Part shown: positions 62,681-64,000 of the stretch, one piece after another
Position numbering within the stretch: position 1 is the stretch's first letter
Layout: each line of letters begins with the position of its first letter
Source of the DNA: Aliiglaciecola sp. M165
GTDB lineage: Bacteria > Pseudomonadota > Gammaproteobacteria > Enterobacterales > Alteromonadaceae
Assembly: GCF_007197995.1 (NCBI RefSeq)
Contig: NZ_VKKH01000005.1
Span: forward strand, 248,001-312,000
Length of the DNA stretch: 64,000 bases
Reading direction: 5' to 3'
The notes under the pieces: model-generated
The model's database searches: none
What the model was told of the DNA's origin: nothing
The model's input: only the letters and a program-made list of their open reading frames with translations
Position numbers and translations under genes: made by a program

Positions 62681-64000
62681 TTACTCTTGGCGCAACGCTT
62701 CTACCGGATTTGATCTGGCTACTTTTGCTGCATTGCCACCGACCGTTAGCCATGCCAGCACGAGCAAGATCACACCCACTGCGATGCTGATCGGTAGCAA
62801 TGAGATAAATTCGATACGATACTCAAATCTTTCTAACCAATTAATCATAGCGTACCCTGCGATCGGCCAGGCAATTAGATTCGCCCAGATAACAGGTTTA
62901 GAAAACTGCCAAATAAGTAGGGCGACAATGTCTTTAACGCTGGCTCCCATAACCTTACGAATCCCGATTTCTTTCGTCTTACGCTGAATGGTAAAAGTCG
63001 CTAAACCAAATAGTCCAAGGCAAGCAATGATAATTGCGAGTATTGAAAAGACAGTGAAGAGTTCGGTTTGAATTTGTTCATCTGAATACTGCGCAGCCAT
63101 CATTTCATCAAGGAAAGTGAGATTAATAGGAGTTGAGGGCATTGCTTGGCGCCAAATCTGCTCAACCTGTTCGATCACTTGGCGGAAATTGCCGCTGTTA
63201 ACGCTGATTGTCGCGACATTAAAGCGCTGAGGATCATGAAAATAAATCGAAGGACGCACACCAAACTTAATCGAACGAAAATAGATATCTGGGATGACAC
63301 CAATCACCTGCAAACTCTGCGCTCCGCCGTCAAACGTTAGCGTCTTGCCAATAATCTGCTGAGGGTCCCGTATGCCAAATTTTCCTAGTGCTGACATATT
63401 TAAAATAGCACTTGCCGCACGGGGCTCTTCACCTTCAGCGGGAATGGAGTCAGAACCAAATTCCTCACTAAATAGACGACCAGCGATTGGTGCCACATCA
63501 TAGGCTTCAAAAAATCCGTAGCCCATTGTGTGATAATTGAGAAGCTCAGGTTCAGTGTTAGTAGTTGCTTCAATTGCGTCTACCAACTTAAACGCTCGGT
63601 TATTTTCATTGTCTTGTGTCGGGGCCTCAGAAGAGTACACCACAGAATCAACACCGGGGATCGCTTCAAGGGCTTGTTGCAAACTGTCTAGTTGTCCACG
63701 CGCTGCACGGATACCTAACACCATTTTATTGTCACTGTCATATCCGACATCAATTGATTGTGCATACTGAGTTTGAGTGTAAATCACTGACGTACAGATA
63801 ATTAATACTATTGAGATCGCGAATTGCATAATAACCAGAGCATTACGAAACGTGTGCGAACCGCTCGACTCACTGCTCTTATTTGATTTAAGAATCTGAC
63901 TTGGTAAAAATCTGGACAACACCATTGCCGGATAAGAGCCAGCAAGTACGCCCACCGATAAAGCCAGCCCAATCAAAATGCCTAAAAATCCAAGATCGCT
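62681..64000 (-). CDS. MacB/FtsX-type ABC transporter permease, C-terminal part (runs off window)
   Basis: 440 codons are open from the window edge to a stop at 62681; the start lies outside. One FtsX segment pattern (LGILIGLALSVGVLAGSYPA, with RNALVIMQFAISIVLIICT) precedes a periplasmic MacB-like domain of about 200 residues and a second FtsX domain (SILAIIIACLGLFGLATFTI, RKTKEIGIRKVMGASV, ending NPVEALRQE). The order fits a long two-FtsX-domain permease that works with an ATPase to export or remodel envelope substrates. The ATPase is not in view. Confidence 0.9.
   Translation of the reverse strand, partial: SDLGFLGILIGLALSVGVLAGSYPAMVLSRFLPSQILKSNKSSESSGSHTFRNALVIMQFAISIVLIICTSVIYTQTQYAQSIDVGYDSDNKMVLGIRAARGQLDSLQQALEAIPGVDSVVYSSEAPTQDNENNRAFKLVDAIEATTNTEPELLNYHTMGYGFFEAYDVAPIAGRLFSEEFGSDSIPAEGEEPRAASAILNMSALGKFGIRDPQQIIGKTLTFDGGAQSLQVIGVIPDIYFRSIKFGVRPSIYFHDPQRFNVATISVNSGNFRQVIEQVEQIWRQAMPSTPINLTFLDEMMAAQYSDEQIQTELFTVFSILAIIIACLGLFGLATFTIQRKTKEIGIRKVMGASVKDIVALLIWQFSKPVIWANLIAWPIAGYAMINWLERFEYRIEFISLLPISIAVGVILLVLAWLTVGGNAAKVARSNPVEALRQE

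Overview
The window looks like chromosome of a marine gammaproteobacterium of the Alteromonadales (Alteromonadaceae / Glaciecola-Paraglaciecola type). This is inferred from the protein families present (TonB-dependent receptor, GPH-family MFS, PEP-CTERM, LytTR regulators, S10 ribosomal operon) and moderate G+C; no rRNA or tRNA gene was recognised to settle the genus. There is no prophage, CRISPR array or complete insertion sequence. Mobile DNA consists of two families of short non-coding elements with terminal inverted repeats.

Layout. 1-4000: end of a PLP-dependent sulfur amino acid enzyme, a membrane LytTR regulator, a lipoprotein, and glnK-amtB behind a sigma-54 promoter with NtrC-type sites. 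4000-17700: a TonB-like membrane protein, PBP1b, HrpB helicase, ThpR, PurU, a histidine phosphatase, a small cluster (DUF6065-like, class IV aminotransferase, sulfotransferase-like) and an M3 peptidase. 17800-22500: TonB receptor, diguanylate cyclase, and an ECF sigma/ChrR-type pair whose sigma gene is frameshifted by a 20-bp tandem duplication. 22900-25520: arsR-arsC-arsH-acr3. 25525-25988: two head-to-tail copies of a 230-bp element. 26000-35600: ATP-grasp enzyme, sugar-type transporter, then a DUF4331 protein, lipoprotein, membrane protein, TPR protein, HupE/UreJ protein and an ECF sigma/anti-sigma pair. 35700-45800: PqiA-like protein, LytTR response regulator, then a redox-looking cluster (repeat lipoprotein, c-type heme lipoprotein, heme-motif porin, homocysteine methyltransferase, a third ECF sigma/anti-sigma pair, porin). 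45800-54200: a 265-bp element, LRR protein, 2OG-Fe(II) oxygenase, TMEM175-like channel, DUF2252, two orphan solute-binding proteins, a TonB-domain protein and a PEP-CTERM protein. 54200-59450: complete S10 operon (rpsJ to rpsQ) with its leader. 59800-64000: GAF-GspE ATPase, SixA and a MacB/FtsX-type permease.

The main result comes from intergenic DNA. Eight sites with the form TGCATC(C/T), exactly 16 bases, then CGT(T) lie upstream of the TonB receptor, the diguanylate cyclase, the frameshifted sigma gene, DUF4331, the 31101 membrane protein (two sites), the TPR-HupE operon and the second ECF sigma gene. This is the pattern of an ECF-sigma -35/-10 pair and ties genes spread over 18 kb into one proposed regulon: an envelope uptake or sensing system of unknown substrate. 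A second pattern, GCAACT with 15-16 bases before CGTA, precedes the repeat-lipoprotein operon, the homocysteine methyltransferase and the third ECF sigma gene, suggesting a separate regulon.
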